Positions 24,413 to 32,830 of a DNA stretch of 64,000 nt are shown piece after piece. Made by a program: the position numbers and the translations under genes. The stretch is from NCBI RefSeq assembly GCF_020685205.1, contig NZ_JAJERB010000002.1, positions 739,430 through 803,429 of the forward strand, written 5' to 3'. The stretch comes from Hymenobacter translucens (GTDB lineage Bacteria > Bacteroidota > Bacteroidia > Cytophagales > Hymenobacteraceae). The notes under the pieces are model-generated. The model saw only the letters and a program-made list of their open reading frames with translations, did not search any database and had not been told where the DNA came from. The first letter of the stretch is position 1. The number at the start of each line of letters is the position of its first letter.

Positions 24413-24799
24413 ATGTTCTACTCCCTGATCCTCGCCGGCCTGCTGGGCTGGCTGCCCGCTGCCCCGGTTGCCAATCCGTTCGCGGCCGCTCCGCTGGTAC
24501 GTCTGGTGGGCTCTGTTGAGCCCTGCCGCATCTACGGCTCCGTCTATCTCGAAACCGACCCGCGCCGCCGGGGCCTTTGCTTTGCCACCGTATATGTGGA
24601 AAAGGAGGAGGCATTTGCTGATGTCGTCGTCTTTCGGGAAGACAACAAGCTCTTCGCCGACAAGGCCGGGCTCTGGTACCTGACGCCCACCCGCGACTTT
24701 GCCGATTACACCTTGTTCGTGACCACGAACCGCGCCCTGGCGGACTTCGCTATTACCTATTCCGACATCCGTTCCTTTGCGGGCTGCCGGCAGCAGTAG
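24413..24799 (+). CDS. Secreted small repeat protein, possibly DUF6150 family
   Basis: A 128-residue exported protein: signal peptide (about 1-22), then a Cys (CRIYG) and a short beta-repeat with an Ala-Asp-aromatic pattern, seen in AFADVVVFREDN, LFADKAGLWYLT, DFADYTLFVTTN, ALADFAITYSD and SFAGC. Cysteines near both ends could form a disulfide. The pattern resembles DUF6150 proteins; this assignment is from memory and uncertain. Function unknown. It lies between tpiA and prmA. Confidence 0.6.
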   Translation: MFYSLILAGLLGWLPAAPVANPFAAAPLVRLVGSVEPCRIYGSVYLETDPRRRGLCFATVYVEKEEAFADVVVFREDNKLFADKAGLWYLTPTRDFADYTLFVTTNRALADFAITYSDIRSFAGCRQQ

Positions 24800-24835
24800 G
24801 CACATACGAAAATTGTCGTACTCTTCGTTGGTAAC

Positions 24836-24907
24836 AGCCCGGCGTCTGGCTTATTGCGGAAGCAGGCTGGTCGGCCGGGCTTGCCTGATTAGGCCGGGCG
24901 CTTTTTT
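24836..24907 (+). terminator. Terminator with a competing hairpin, upstream of prmA
   Basis: GCCCGGC (24837-24843) can pair with either of two GCCGGGC copies (24874-24880 or 24893-24899). The second is followed by a six-T run (24902-24907). It ends about 60 nt before prmA, so it is the 3' end of the preceding gene and might also affect prmA. Confidence 0.4.
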
Positions 24908-24967
24908 CCGGCGGCAGAACCGCTGCATCTTTGCAGTTTGATTGACTGTTGATTTAACGTTCCGAAA

Positions 24968-25798
24968 ATGGATTTTGTAGAAGTACGCGTGCAGGTTGCT
25001 CCTGAGCTGGCGGATATCCTGGTGGCCGAGCTGGGAGAAGTTGGGTTTGATACGTTCGAGGACAACGACGAGGGCTTCTGCGCCTACATCAGCGAGCCGG
25101 ACTTCAACCCGGAAGCGGTGCAGGAGGTGATAACCCGGTACGCAGGCCTGGGTGAAATCCGGCACGAGCACCGCGTGATTACGCGCCAGAACTGGAACGC
25201 CGAGTGGGAAAAGAACTTTCAGCCCCTCATCATTGCCGACCGCGTGTCGGTGCGGGCCCCGTTTCATCCCAAGCCCGAGGGCATGGACTACGACATCGTG
25301 ATTATGCCACGGATGTCGTTTGGCACCGGCCACCATGAAACCACGGCGCTGATGATTGAAAATCAGCTGACCCTCGACCACCAGGGGTTGCGCATTCTCG
25401 ATATGGGCTGCGGCACGGGCATCCTGGCCATCATGGCGGCCCAGCTCGGTGCCCGGGAGGTGCTGGCCGTGGACGTGGAGCCCTGGACGGCCGAGAATGC
25501 CGCCGACAATGCCGCCGAAAACGGCTGCGCCAACATCGAGGCCCGCCTTGGTGGGGTGGAGGTTTTGGCGGGAGAAGCTCCTTTTGATATGATTCTGGCC
25601 AACATCAACCGCAACGTGCTGCTCGAGGATATGGGGGCCTATGCCCAGCTGCTGCCCGTCAGCCGGCCTATCCTGTTCAGCGGGTTCTACCAGGAGGATC
25701 TGCCCAAGATTGACGCCGAGGCCCAGCGCCACGGCCTGCGCTACCAGTCGCATCGGACAAAGAACAACTGGGTATCAGCGATTTTTACGAAATTGTAG
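24968..25798 (+). CDS. prmA: Ribosomal protein L11 methyltransferase
   Basis: Uses S-adenosylmethionine to trimethylate ribosomal protein L11. The 276-residue product has the PrmA N-terminal substrate domain (DNDEGFCAYI, NWNAEWEKNFQPL) and the Rossmann methyltransferase domain with FGTGHHETTALMI (about 117), the SAM motif DMGCGTGILAIMAA (about 143) and the motif IV ILANINRNVL (about 212). Full length. The giant secreted-protein gene begins 29 nt after its stop, suggesting cotranscription although the functions look unrelated. Confidence 0.95.
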   Translation: MDFVEVRVQVAPELADILVAELGEVGFDTFEDNDEGFCAYISEPDFNPEAVQEVITRYAGLGEIRHEHRVITRQNWNAEWEKNFQPLIIADRVSVRAPFHPKPEGMDYDIVIMPRMSFGTGHHETTALMIENQLTLDHQGLRILDMGCGTGILAIMAAQLGAREVLAVDVEPWTAENAADNAAENGCANIEARLGGVEVLAGEAPFDMILANINRNVLLEDMGAYAQLLPVSRPILFSGFYQEDLPKIDAEAQRHGLRYQSHRTKNNWVSAIFTKL

Positions 25799-25827
25799 GC
25801 CTATCATCAGGTCCTGACAGAGTTAGT

Positions 25828-28800
25828 ATGAAGCACTTTGCTTTTCGATGGGTTTGCGCGGTACTGCTGGGACTGAGTATGCCCGCGTGGTCCCAGACCA
25901 AACCCCAGCAGCAGCCACCCGCCGGCACGCCCGCGCCGCCCCCCAAATACCAGGGTAAGCTCTCCAAGGAGCCGGCCCAGTTTATGGTGGACGTGCAGTC
26001 CATGATGGCCAGCATCAACAGCGCCGCATCCCGGCAGCTGGGCACCAAATTCCAGCAGCTCTGGGCCAGCAACAAGCTTACCGCTACCCAGCAGGGACGC
26101 ATCGTTGAGCTGTCGCAGCAGATGCTGGCCCGCAAGTTTAAGCCCCGGCCGCACTTCGAGTCCCTGTTCCGGAGCGTGGTGGCAGGAGCCACCGTGCAGG
26201 CCTTCACCGACCAGCAGATGGACGAGTTCCTGACGGTGGCCGGAAAGTCCATTGCCCGGGACCAGTACAAGGAAGTAGAAGAGTTTCTGGCATCGTCGGC
26301 GCAGTTTCTGGACACGAAAGTTCTTTACAAGTCGGGCTACAGCCGGCTGCGCGTGCTGCGCGGCACCTTCTCGTTTGCCTACAACGAAACCGACCAGCCC
26401 TTTCCGGCCCCGGTAGCAACTCCCAAGCCCGCCGACCCGGCCCCGGCGGCCACCGGCGCCACGCCCGCTAAGCCCGCCGCTAAGCCGGCTCCCAAAAAGA
26501 AAAGCAGCGACGGTTGGGATACCGGTGACATCTGGAGCGGAGCGGACGACGGCTGGGGCAACACCGGCAAGAAAACGCCCGGCAAAACCACGCCCGCCGG
26601 TACTGCTCCGGCGGCACCTCAGTCGGGGGGCTTCAGCTCGGCACCGTCCTATGGCTACTACCAGTCGCCGCCCACGCGCGGCCCCGTGCTGCTGCTTAAA
26701 GACGCGGACCTGTTCATTTCCACGGCAGCCGACTCGGCTCTGATTCAGAAAACCAACGGAATTGTAGTAGCCAGCACCAAGCGGTTTGTGGGGCAGGGCG
26801 GGCAGTTTGCCTGGAACGTGAGCGGCAACCCCGTCACGGCCGACCTGACCAGCTACGACTTCGACATGACGAGGCCGGAGTTTACGGCTCAGCCCGTAAC
26901 GCTCACTTACCCGGCTGTACTGGAAGCCCCGATTCAGGGGGCGGTATCGTACAAGAGCGTGCGCAAAAAGGCCGGCTCCACCGATTCGGGCTACCCGCGC
27001 TTTATTTCCCTGACCAACGACGCCCGCGTCAAGAACATTGGCGAGAACATCCGCTACCAGGGGGGCTTCTCCCTGGCCGGCGCCCGGATGCTGAGCGCCA
27101 GCCTCGATGGCAGCCTTTCGCGCATTACGGTGAATGTAGACGGCAAAACCAAGTTCCGGGCTACCTCGGGCGCCTATGTGCTCGGCGACTCCGTGATTAC
27201 GGCCGCGCGGGCCGCAGTAACCATCTTCGAGGACAAGAGCGACTCGCTGACCCATCCCGGCGTAAAGCTGAAGTACTCCAAGCCCCGGCAGCTGCTGCAG
27301 CTGGCCCGGGAAGAGGGCCTTTACAAGACCACGCCCTACTACGACTCCTACCACCAGATGGAAATCACGACCGAGCTGCTGACCTGGCCGCTCCGGACGC
27401 CCTACATCAACTTTTCCATCATCACGGCCAAAAACCAGGTAGCCGCCAACTTCGAGTCCCGGGAATTCTACACCAACACCCGCTACCAGCAGCTCAAGGG
27501 CATCAACCGCCTGCACCCGCTGCAGATGGTCGTAGGCTACAGCAACCTGCACGAGGGCCGCAAGACATTTACCGTTAACGAGATTTCGACGGAGCTGAAG
27601 GTAAACCCCAACAACGTGCGCTCGGCCGTGGCCGGCCTGGCCCGGGACGGCTACGTGAAGTGGAACCCCGATACCGAGCAGATTACGTTGCTGCCCAAGG
27701 CCTCGCACTACGTGAACTCCTCCCGGGGTAAAAAAGACTACGACCACATTGCCATCAAGTCGTTGTCGCCAAGCGGTAAGAATGCCACGCTCAACCTGGC
27801 CAGCAACGATTTGATTGTGCGTGGGGTCGAGCGTTTCAACTTCTCCGACGACTCCGTCACGGTGTTTGTGAAGCCCGACAGCAGCATTATCCGGATTCAG
27901 AAAAACCGGGCTGTTACCTTCAACGGAACCGTGGTGGCCTCGGCCTTTATCTTCAAAGGCAAAGAGTTTAAGTTCGACTACGACGGATTCTACGTGGATC
28001 TGGTCAAAATCGACTCCATCATCGTGCGGGGCAAGGGCACCCGGGGCAACGCCCTGCGGGCCCGGCGCAACACCGACTTCGCGCTGACCAACAAAAACAA
28101 GACCTCTACGGGCCGCCTCTACATCAACGCGCCCAACAACAAGTCGGGCCGCAAGAAGCTGGGGGCATACCCCACCTTCGAAGCGTCGACGGGTGCCTAC
28201 GTGTTCTTCAACAAGCCCGAAGTGCTGGGCGGGGCCTACGACACCACGGTGTATTTCGATATTCCGCCCTTCAAGCTCGACTCGCTGAACAACAAGAACC
28301 GTTCGGCGGTGGGCTTCAAGGGTACCTTCATGTCCGGAGATATTCTGCCGCCTTTCCAGACCAAGCTTTCCTTGCAGGACGATGGGTCGCTGGGCTTCGT
28401 GTACAACCTGCCCAAGAGCGGGGTGCCGGTGTACGGGGGCAAGGGTCGGGTCTTCAACCAGATCCGGATGAGCAACCGCGGTATTCAGGGCGTGGGGGAG
28501 ATGAAGTACCTGACCGGCACGTTTGCCAGTGAGCAGTTTATCTTCTACAAAGACTCGGTAGTAACCATCGGCAAGAGCGCCGACATTGCCAAAGGTCCGC
28601 TGAATGGGGTCGAGTTTGCGGCCGTGTCGCTGCAGCCGGGCTACGGGATGAAGTGGGTGGTGAAAGCGGACTCCATGTACCTGAGCACGCCCAATGCCAG
28701 CACCATGAAGTACTACGCGGGAGCTTACACGTACCGCGGCACCACCATCCTGACGCCGGGCGGCCTGTACGGCTCCGGCACGCTCGATGGCCCGCAGTCG

Positions 28801-31230
28801 TTTATCCGCTCCAAGCTGTTTGTCTTCCGACCCGACAGCTACTCGGGTAAGCACGCGACGATCAACATTAAGTCGGCGGAGGCCAACAAGCCGGCACTGA
28901 CCGCGAACGATGTCTCCTTCGACTTTGAGGTGAAGAAGGGCTACGCCGACTTTGCCCGGGAAGAAGGCAGCAAGGCCAGCATTGAGCTGCCTTACACGCA
29001 GTACCGCACCACGCTGAGCGGGGGGCACTGGGACTTCAAGAAAAAGAACGTGCAGATGAAGGTGGCCGCCGGCGCCGACTCCACCAAGGCATTCTTCTAC
29101 TCCACCAAGCCCGATCAGCATAACCTGCGCTTTCCGGCCACCAACGGCAGCTACGACCTGAGCCGCTACCGCCTCATTGCCACCGGCGTGCCCCGCATTG
29201 CCTCGGCCGATGCCTGGATTGAGCCCGACAGCAACAAGGTGTACGTACTGCCCAATGCCCAGATGAAGACCTTCCAGAACGCGGGTATCATTATGGACAC
29301 GCTCACCAAGTTCCACCGCCTCTACAAAGGCGAAATCAAGGTGCTGGGCCGCACGGCCTTTACCGGCAATGCCCTGCACAGCTACAAAAACGCGTCCGCC
29401 GACTCGTTCGCCATCAAGTTCTCCAACTTCACGGTTGATTCTCTGGCCGCCAAGGGCGGGAAGAAAGGCAAGAAGCTGCGCAAAGGCGACGAAGACACGT
29501 TCGCGCCGCCAACCATTGCCCAGGCCAATGTTCTGCCCGCCGAGAAGTTTCACTTGGCGCCGCGCATTGCGTACCGGGGCGGGGTAAATCTGAACTCCCA
29601 GCGCCGGGGCTTCACCTTCGACGGACAGTCGCGGCTGGAGTTCAGCAAGCAGCCGGCTTCAGCCGAATGGTTTACGGTGCAGGACAGCATCGACCCGAAG
29701 AATGTGCGCATCAAGCTGATTGACCCCAAAGCAGAAGACGGCTCCCCGATGGTTACCGGCCTGTTTATGTCGGACGTCAGCAACAAGGTCTACCCGCTGT
29801 TCGTGGCCACCAAGCCCGGTATTACCGACCTGAACCTGTTTCAGGTGGATGGCTACCTCTCCTTTGATGCCAAGCGTCGGGAATTCACCCTGTCGCGCAA
29901 CGACCTGAGTGACCCCAACCTGTACGAAGGCAGCGTCATGACCTTCAACGACTCTACCCAGGCCATGACGTTCCGGGGCAAGTTCAACCTGATCAACTCC
30001 AACAAGGACTATACCCTCACGGCGGCCGGGCTGGGTACGGCCAAAACCGACAGCGCCAAATACTCCCTGGACACCTTCATGGCCTTCGACATCAACATGC
30101 CGGAGAAAGCCCTGGAGGCAATGGCAACGGACATGGCTACCAACACCAAGGGCGCCCCCGAAGCCCTGGATGGCTCTATGGGCCAGCTTTACAAGATGGG
30201 TGAGTTTGTCGGCAGCAAGACCGTGCAGAGCTACTCTAACCGCAAGGGCGGCTACACACCCCTGCAGAAGGTGTCGCCCAAGTTTATGCACAGCATCGTG
30301 CTCAACAAGGTAGACCTGCGCTGGTCAGAGAAAAACCGGGCCTGGTACTCCGTGGGTAAGATTGGCCTGGTGAGCATCCTGAAGAAGGATCTGAACGCGC
30401 TGATTGACGGCTACGTGGAAATCCGCCGCGAGAACGGAGTCGACAACGTGGAGCTGTACCTGGAAGCTGAGCCGCAGACGTGGTACTACATCAAGTACAG
30501 CAACAACGTGCTGCTGGCCAAGGCCCAGCACGGCTCGTTCGACGAAATCCTGAGCTTCAAGGCCAAGGGGGACTACAACACCGCCACGCAGTACGGCTTC
30601 TACCTGGGCGACGACCAGGAGGTGCAGGGCTTCCTGACCCGCTTCCGCAAGCTCTACCTGGGTGCTGCTGCCGCCAAGGCCGCCGCTCCGGTGCGGTCCG
30701 CCGCTCCCGGCAGCTACGACATCATTGACGAGCCCGGCAAGAAAAAGAAAAAGAAGAAGGAGGATGAAGTAGAAGACGGCAGTCAGCCCGCCGCTGATGC
30801 TACGCCGGTAGAAGAAGAGTCGAAAAAGAAGAAAAAGAAGAAAAAAGACGACGACCCCTTCAGCAACAGCGACGGCGCAACCGACCCGGAGCCTACCAAG
30901 GCTGCCGCCGCGGCTCCTGCTCCGGCCAAGCCCGCTCCGGTAACGCCTCAGCCTGCTCCGGCTGCCACTACCCCGGCTGCCACCGCCCCGGCCAAGGCTG
31001 CCGACCCCACGCCCGCTGCTACGACTCCCGCCACTCCCGACCCGGCCGATGCCGCCAAGGCGGCTGCTGAGTCGAAGAAGGAAGAGGAGAAAAAAGCCAA
31101 GGAAGCCGCCAAAGAAGCCGAAAGGCTGAAAAAGGAGGAAGAGAAGAAAGCCAAGGAGGCCGAAAAGCTGAAGAAGGAGGAAGAGAAGAAAAAGAAAGCC
31201 AAGGAAGACGACCCCTTCGGCGACTCCTAA
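25828..31230 (+). CDS. Giant secreted protein of 1800 residues, function unknown
   Basis: Signal peptide (1-22, ending AWSQ); a helical domain at about 45-180; a Pro/Ala/Lys-rich linker with two Asp-Gly-Trp patches (about 195-275); then roughly 1350 residues of short beta strands (about 285-1630) in a repetitive strand-turn pattern resembling long beta-helical or OstA-like periplasmic proteins. The last 160 residues are low complexity: two Lys runs (about 1637 and 1664), the second leading into DDDPFS, a Pro/Ala segment, a Lys/Glu coiled-coil-like stretch (about 1745-1795), and the end DDPFGDS. I recognise no named domain. A large envelope-spanning or scaffold role is inferred only from size and export. 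Confidence 0.8.
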   Translation: MKHFAFRWVCAVLLGLSMPAWSQTKPQQQPPAGTPAPPPKYQGKLSKEPAQFMVDVQSMMASINSAASRQLGTKFQQLWASNKLTATQQGRIVELSQQMLARKFKPRPHFESLFRSVVAGATVQAFTDQQMDEFLTVAGKSIARDQYKEVEEFLASSAQFLDTKVLYKSGYSRLRVLRGTFSFAYNETDQPFPAPVATPKPADPAPAATGATPAKPAAKPAPKKKSSDGWDTGDIWSGADDGWGNTGKKTPGKTTPAGTAPAAPQSGGFSSAPSYGYYQSPPTRGPVLLLKDADLFISTAADSALIQKTNGIVVASTKRFVGQGGQFAWNVSGNPVTADLTSYDFDMTRPEFTAQPVTLTYPAVLEAPIQGAVSYKSVRKKAGSTDSGYPRFISLTNDARVKNIGENIRYQGGFSLAGARMLSASLDGSLSRITVNVDGKTKFRATSGAYVLGDSVITAARAAVTIFEDKSDSLTHPGVKLKYSKPRQLLQLAREEGLYKTTPYYDSYHQMEITTELLTWPLRTPYINFSIITAKNQVAANFESREFYTNTRYQQLKGINRLHPLQMVVGYSNLHEGRKTFTVNEISTELKVNPNNVRSAVAGLARDGYVKWNPDTEQITLLPKASHYVNSSRGKKDYDHIAIKSLSPSGKNATLNLASNDLIVRGVERFNFSDDSVTVFVKPDSSIIRIQKNRAVTFNGTVVASAFIFKGKEFKFDYDGFYVDLVKIDSIIVRGKGTRGNALRARRNTDFALTNKNKTSTGRLYINAPNNKSGRKKLGAYPTFEASTGAYVFFNKPEVLGGAYDTTVYFDIPPFKLDSLNNKNRSAVGFKGTFMSGDILPPFQTKLSLQDDGSLGFVYNLPKSGVPVYGGKGRVFNQIRMSNRGIQGVGEMKYLTGTFASEQFIFYKDSVVTIGKSADIAKGPLNGVEFAAVSLQPGYGMKWVVKADSMYLSTPNASTMKYYAGAYTYRGTTILTPGGLYGSGTLDGPQSFIRSKLFVFRPDSYSGKHATINIKSAEANKPALTANDVSFDFEVKKGYADFAREEGSKASIELPYTQYRTTLSGGHWDFKKKNVQMKVAAGADSTKAFFYSTKPDQHNLRFPATNGSYDLSRYRLIATGVPRIASADAWIEPDSNKVYVLPNAQMKTFQNAGIIMDTLTKFHRLYKGEIKVLGRTAFTGNALHSYKNASADSFAIKFSNFTVDSLAAKGGKKGKKLRKGDEDTFAPPTIAQANVLPAEKFHLAPRIAYRGGVNLNSQRRGFTFDGQSRLEFSKQPASAEWFTVQDSIDPKNVRIKLIDPKAEDGSPMVTGLFMSDVSNKVYPLFVATKPGITDLNLFQVDGYLSFDAKRREFTLSRNDLSDPNLYEGSVMTFNDSTQAMTFRGKFNLINSNKDYTLTAAGLGTAKTDSAKYSLDTFMAFDINMPEKALEAMATDMATNTKGAPEALDGSMGQLYKMGEFVGSKTVQSYSNRKGGYTPLQKVSPKFMHSIVLNKVDLRWSEKNRAWYSVGKIGLVSILKKDLNALIDGYVEIRRENGVDNVELYLEAEPQTWYYIKYSNNVLLAKAQHGSFDEILSFKAKGDYNTATQYGFYLGDDQEVQGFLTRFRKLYLGAAAAKAAAPVRSAAPGSYDIIDEPGKKKKKKKEDEVEDGSQPAADATPVEEESKKKKKKKKDDDPFSNSDGATDPEPTKAAAAAPAPAKPAPVTPQPAPAATTPAATAPAKAADPTPAATTPATPDPADAAKAAAESKKEEEKKAKEAAKEAERLKKEEEKKAKEAEKLKKEEEKKKKAKEDDPFGDS

Positions 31231-31254
31231 CCTGCTCTGCCCCTGTAGTACCCG

Positions 31255-31291
31255 CAGCCTCGCCCGATTCGTCGGAGCGGGGCTGTTTTTT
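31255..31291 (+). terminator. Terminator with UUCG tetraloop
   Basis: Outer stem CAGCCTCGC (31255-31263) with GCGGGGCTG (31277-31285), inner stem CCGA-TTCG-TCGG (31264-31275), then six Ts. Ends the giant-protein transcript. Confidence 0.85.
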
Positions 31292-31319
31292 GGCCCTGAC
31301 GCAAACGGAAGGGGTTTCC

Positions 31320-31327
31320 TATCTTTG
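31320..31327 (+). promoter_or_regulatory. Promoter -7 element for plsY
   Basis: TATCTTTG, 29 nt before the plsY ATG and just after the preceding terminator. Confidence 0.55.
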
Positions 31328-31356
31328 GCAGGCTACCTTCCCCGCGCTGCTTACCC

Positions 31357-31995
31357 ATGAACCTACCCCTCGTCCTTGGCCTGCTGGCCGCCGCTTACCT
31401 GATTGGCTCTATCCCGACGGCCCTGTGGGTGGGCCGCCGCTTCTACGGGCTCGATATCCGGGAGCACGGCTCAGGCAACGCCGGGGCCACCAACACCTTC
31501 CGGGTGCTGGGTAAAAAGCCGGGCTCCATCGTCATGGCCATCGACGTGCTTAAGGGCTGGGCCGCTACCATGATGGCGACGGTAATGCTCCACCAGCACG
31601 CTATTCGGCCCGACCAGCTCTTGTACTTTCAGCTGGCCTGCGGGGTACTGGCGGTAGTAGGTCATATCTATCCCATCTTCGCCCAGTTCCGGGGCGGCAA
31701 GGGCGTGGCTACGGTGCTGGGCATGATGCTGGCCATTGCGCCGGCAACCGTGGGCGTCTGCATCCTCGTTTTTCTGCTGATGCTGGTCTTGTTCCGCTAC
31801 GTGTCCCTGGCGTCGATGACGGCCGGGGTAGCTTTTGCCCTGCTGCAGCTGCTGCCCGCCTTCCGCCCCGATAACAACCTGCTGCTGTACTTCGGCTTCG
31901 TGCTGGCTGCCCTGCTCATCTACACCCACCGCGCCAACATCGGCCGGCTCCGGGCCGGCAATGAAAGCCGGGTGCCCATGTTCGGGCGGAAGTAG
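31357..31995 (+). CDS. plsY: Acyl-phosphate:glycerol-3-phosphate acyltransferase PlsY
   Basis: Inner-membrane enzyme that makes lysophosphatidic acid from acyl-phosphate and glycerol 3-phosphate, the first acylation of phospholipid synthesis. The 212-residue product has five hydrophobic segments and the PlsY motifs SIPTALWVG, GSGNAGATNTFRVLG (glycerol phosphate binding) and FRGGKGVATVLG. Length is typical. It has its own promoter and is followed closely (33 nt) by the DUF1963 gene. Confidence 0.96.
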   Translation: MNLPLVLGLLAAAYLIGSIPTALWVGRRFYGLDIREHGSGNAGATNTFRVLGKKPGSIVMAIDVLKGWAATMMATVMLHQHAIRPDQLLYFQLACGVLAVVGHIYPIFAQFRGGKGVATVLGMMLAIAPATVGVCILVFLLMLVLFRYVSLASMTAGVAFALLQLLPAFRPDNNLLLYFGFVLAALLIYTHRANIGRLRAGNESRVPMFGRK

Positions 31996-32028
31996 ATTAT
32001 AAGCTGGTACCAGGAAATAACGTAGCCA

Positions 32029-32763
32029 ATGGGCTTGTTCAACCTATTCGGTAAGTCCCGCCCCATTCTTGATCAGGAAAAAATAACGTCCCGGGCCTTT
32101 GTCCAGGTCCAGGAGCTTATAAAGCCTGCATCCATTGCTCAGCTTAGTGAGACCAAGCCATCGGGTCGCGCTACTGCCTCGCGCTTCTCCGGTGACTTTG
32201 TGCTGGTTCCCGAACAAGCCTGGCCCAGCTACCAGAATCGTCCGCTCCAGGCTTTTCTACAGATCAATGTAGCGGAACTGCCCTTCGTGCCGGTTCCTTT
32301 AAGACCGTATAAGCTAATCACTGTTTTTATTGACGAGCAGGATATTCCTTTTGACAAGCCACACGGGCAGGGTTGGCAAGTCAACTGCTATACCAGCTTG
32401 GAAGGATTGAAACTCGCTGAAAACCCAATTTCTAGTCCTTCAATCAAGCCTTGCGAAATCAGCTGGCAACTGGCGCAAGACGAAGCACCCGCTTGGGAAG
32501 ATGCTATAACTGCTGTTGACCTGTCTGAATTTGACACGCTGTCCAATGCCGGGGACGTGTTTTATGAAAGGTTTACCAACCATGAGTTCACCAAGGTCGG
32601 CGGCTGGCCCAGTCTGATTCAGCATCAGCTCACAATGTCACCCGCTGATTTTGTATTGCAGATTGGGTCCGAAGTCAAAGCAAACTGGCAATGGGTGGAT
32701 GCCGGGACGGTTTACCTGGGATGGCACGGTGGGAAATGGCTATTGGAGTGCCAGTGCTATTAA
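32029..32763 (+). CDS. DUF1963 (YwqG-like) domain protein
   Basis: A 244-residue soluble protein with no signal peptide. Its second half contains GGWPSLIQHQ and DFVLQIGSE followed by the Trp/Gly-rich stretch WQWVDAGTVYLGWH, which is the usual DUF1963 pattern; function is unknown. Base and codon use are visibly more AT-rich than in the flanking plsY and dipeptidase genes, which could mean later acquisition or weak selection. It may share the plsY transcript. Confidence 0.75.
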   Translation: MGLFNLFGKSRPILDQEKITSRAFVQVQELIKPASIAQLSETKPSGRATASRFSGDFVLVPEQAWPSYQNRPLQAFLQINVAELPFVPVPLRPYKLITVFIDEQDIPFDKPHGQGWQVNCYTSLEGLKLAENPISSPSIKPCEISWQLAQDEAPAWEDAITAVDLSEFDTLSNAGDVFYERFTNHEFTKVGGWPSLIQHQLTMSPADFVLQIGSEVKANWQWVDAGTVYLGWHGGKWLLECQCY

Positions 32764-32830
32764 ACCCTGACTCTCGCTTGTCCGCATTCCTTGGCTACTT
32801 TTACCTCCGAATCCAACAAACCCCGCCCGC

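Noticed and set aside
25807..29553. A very long open frame on the minus strand opposite the giant protein gene
   Set aside because: It is rich in His, Gly, Arg and Val in the way produced by reading the complement of a high-GC gene, shows no domain, and the plus-strand frame has a signal peptide and normal codon use.
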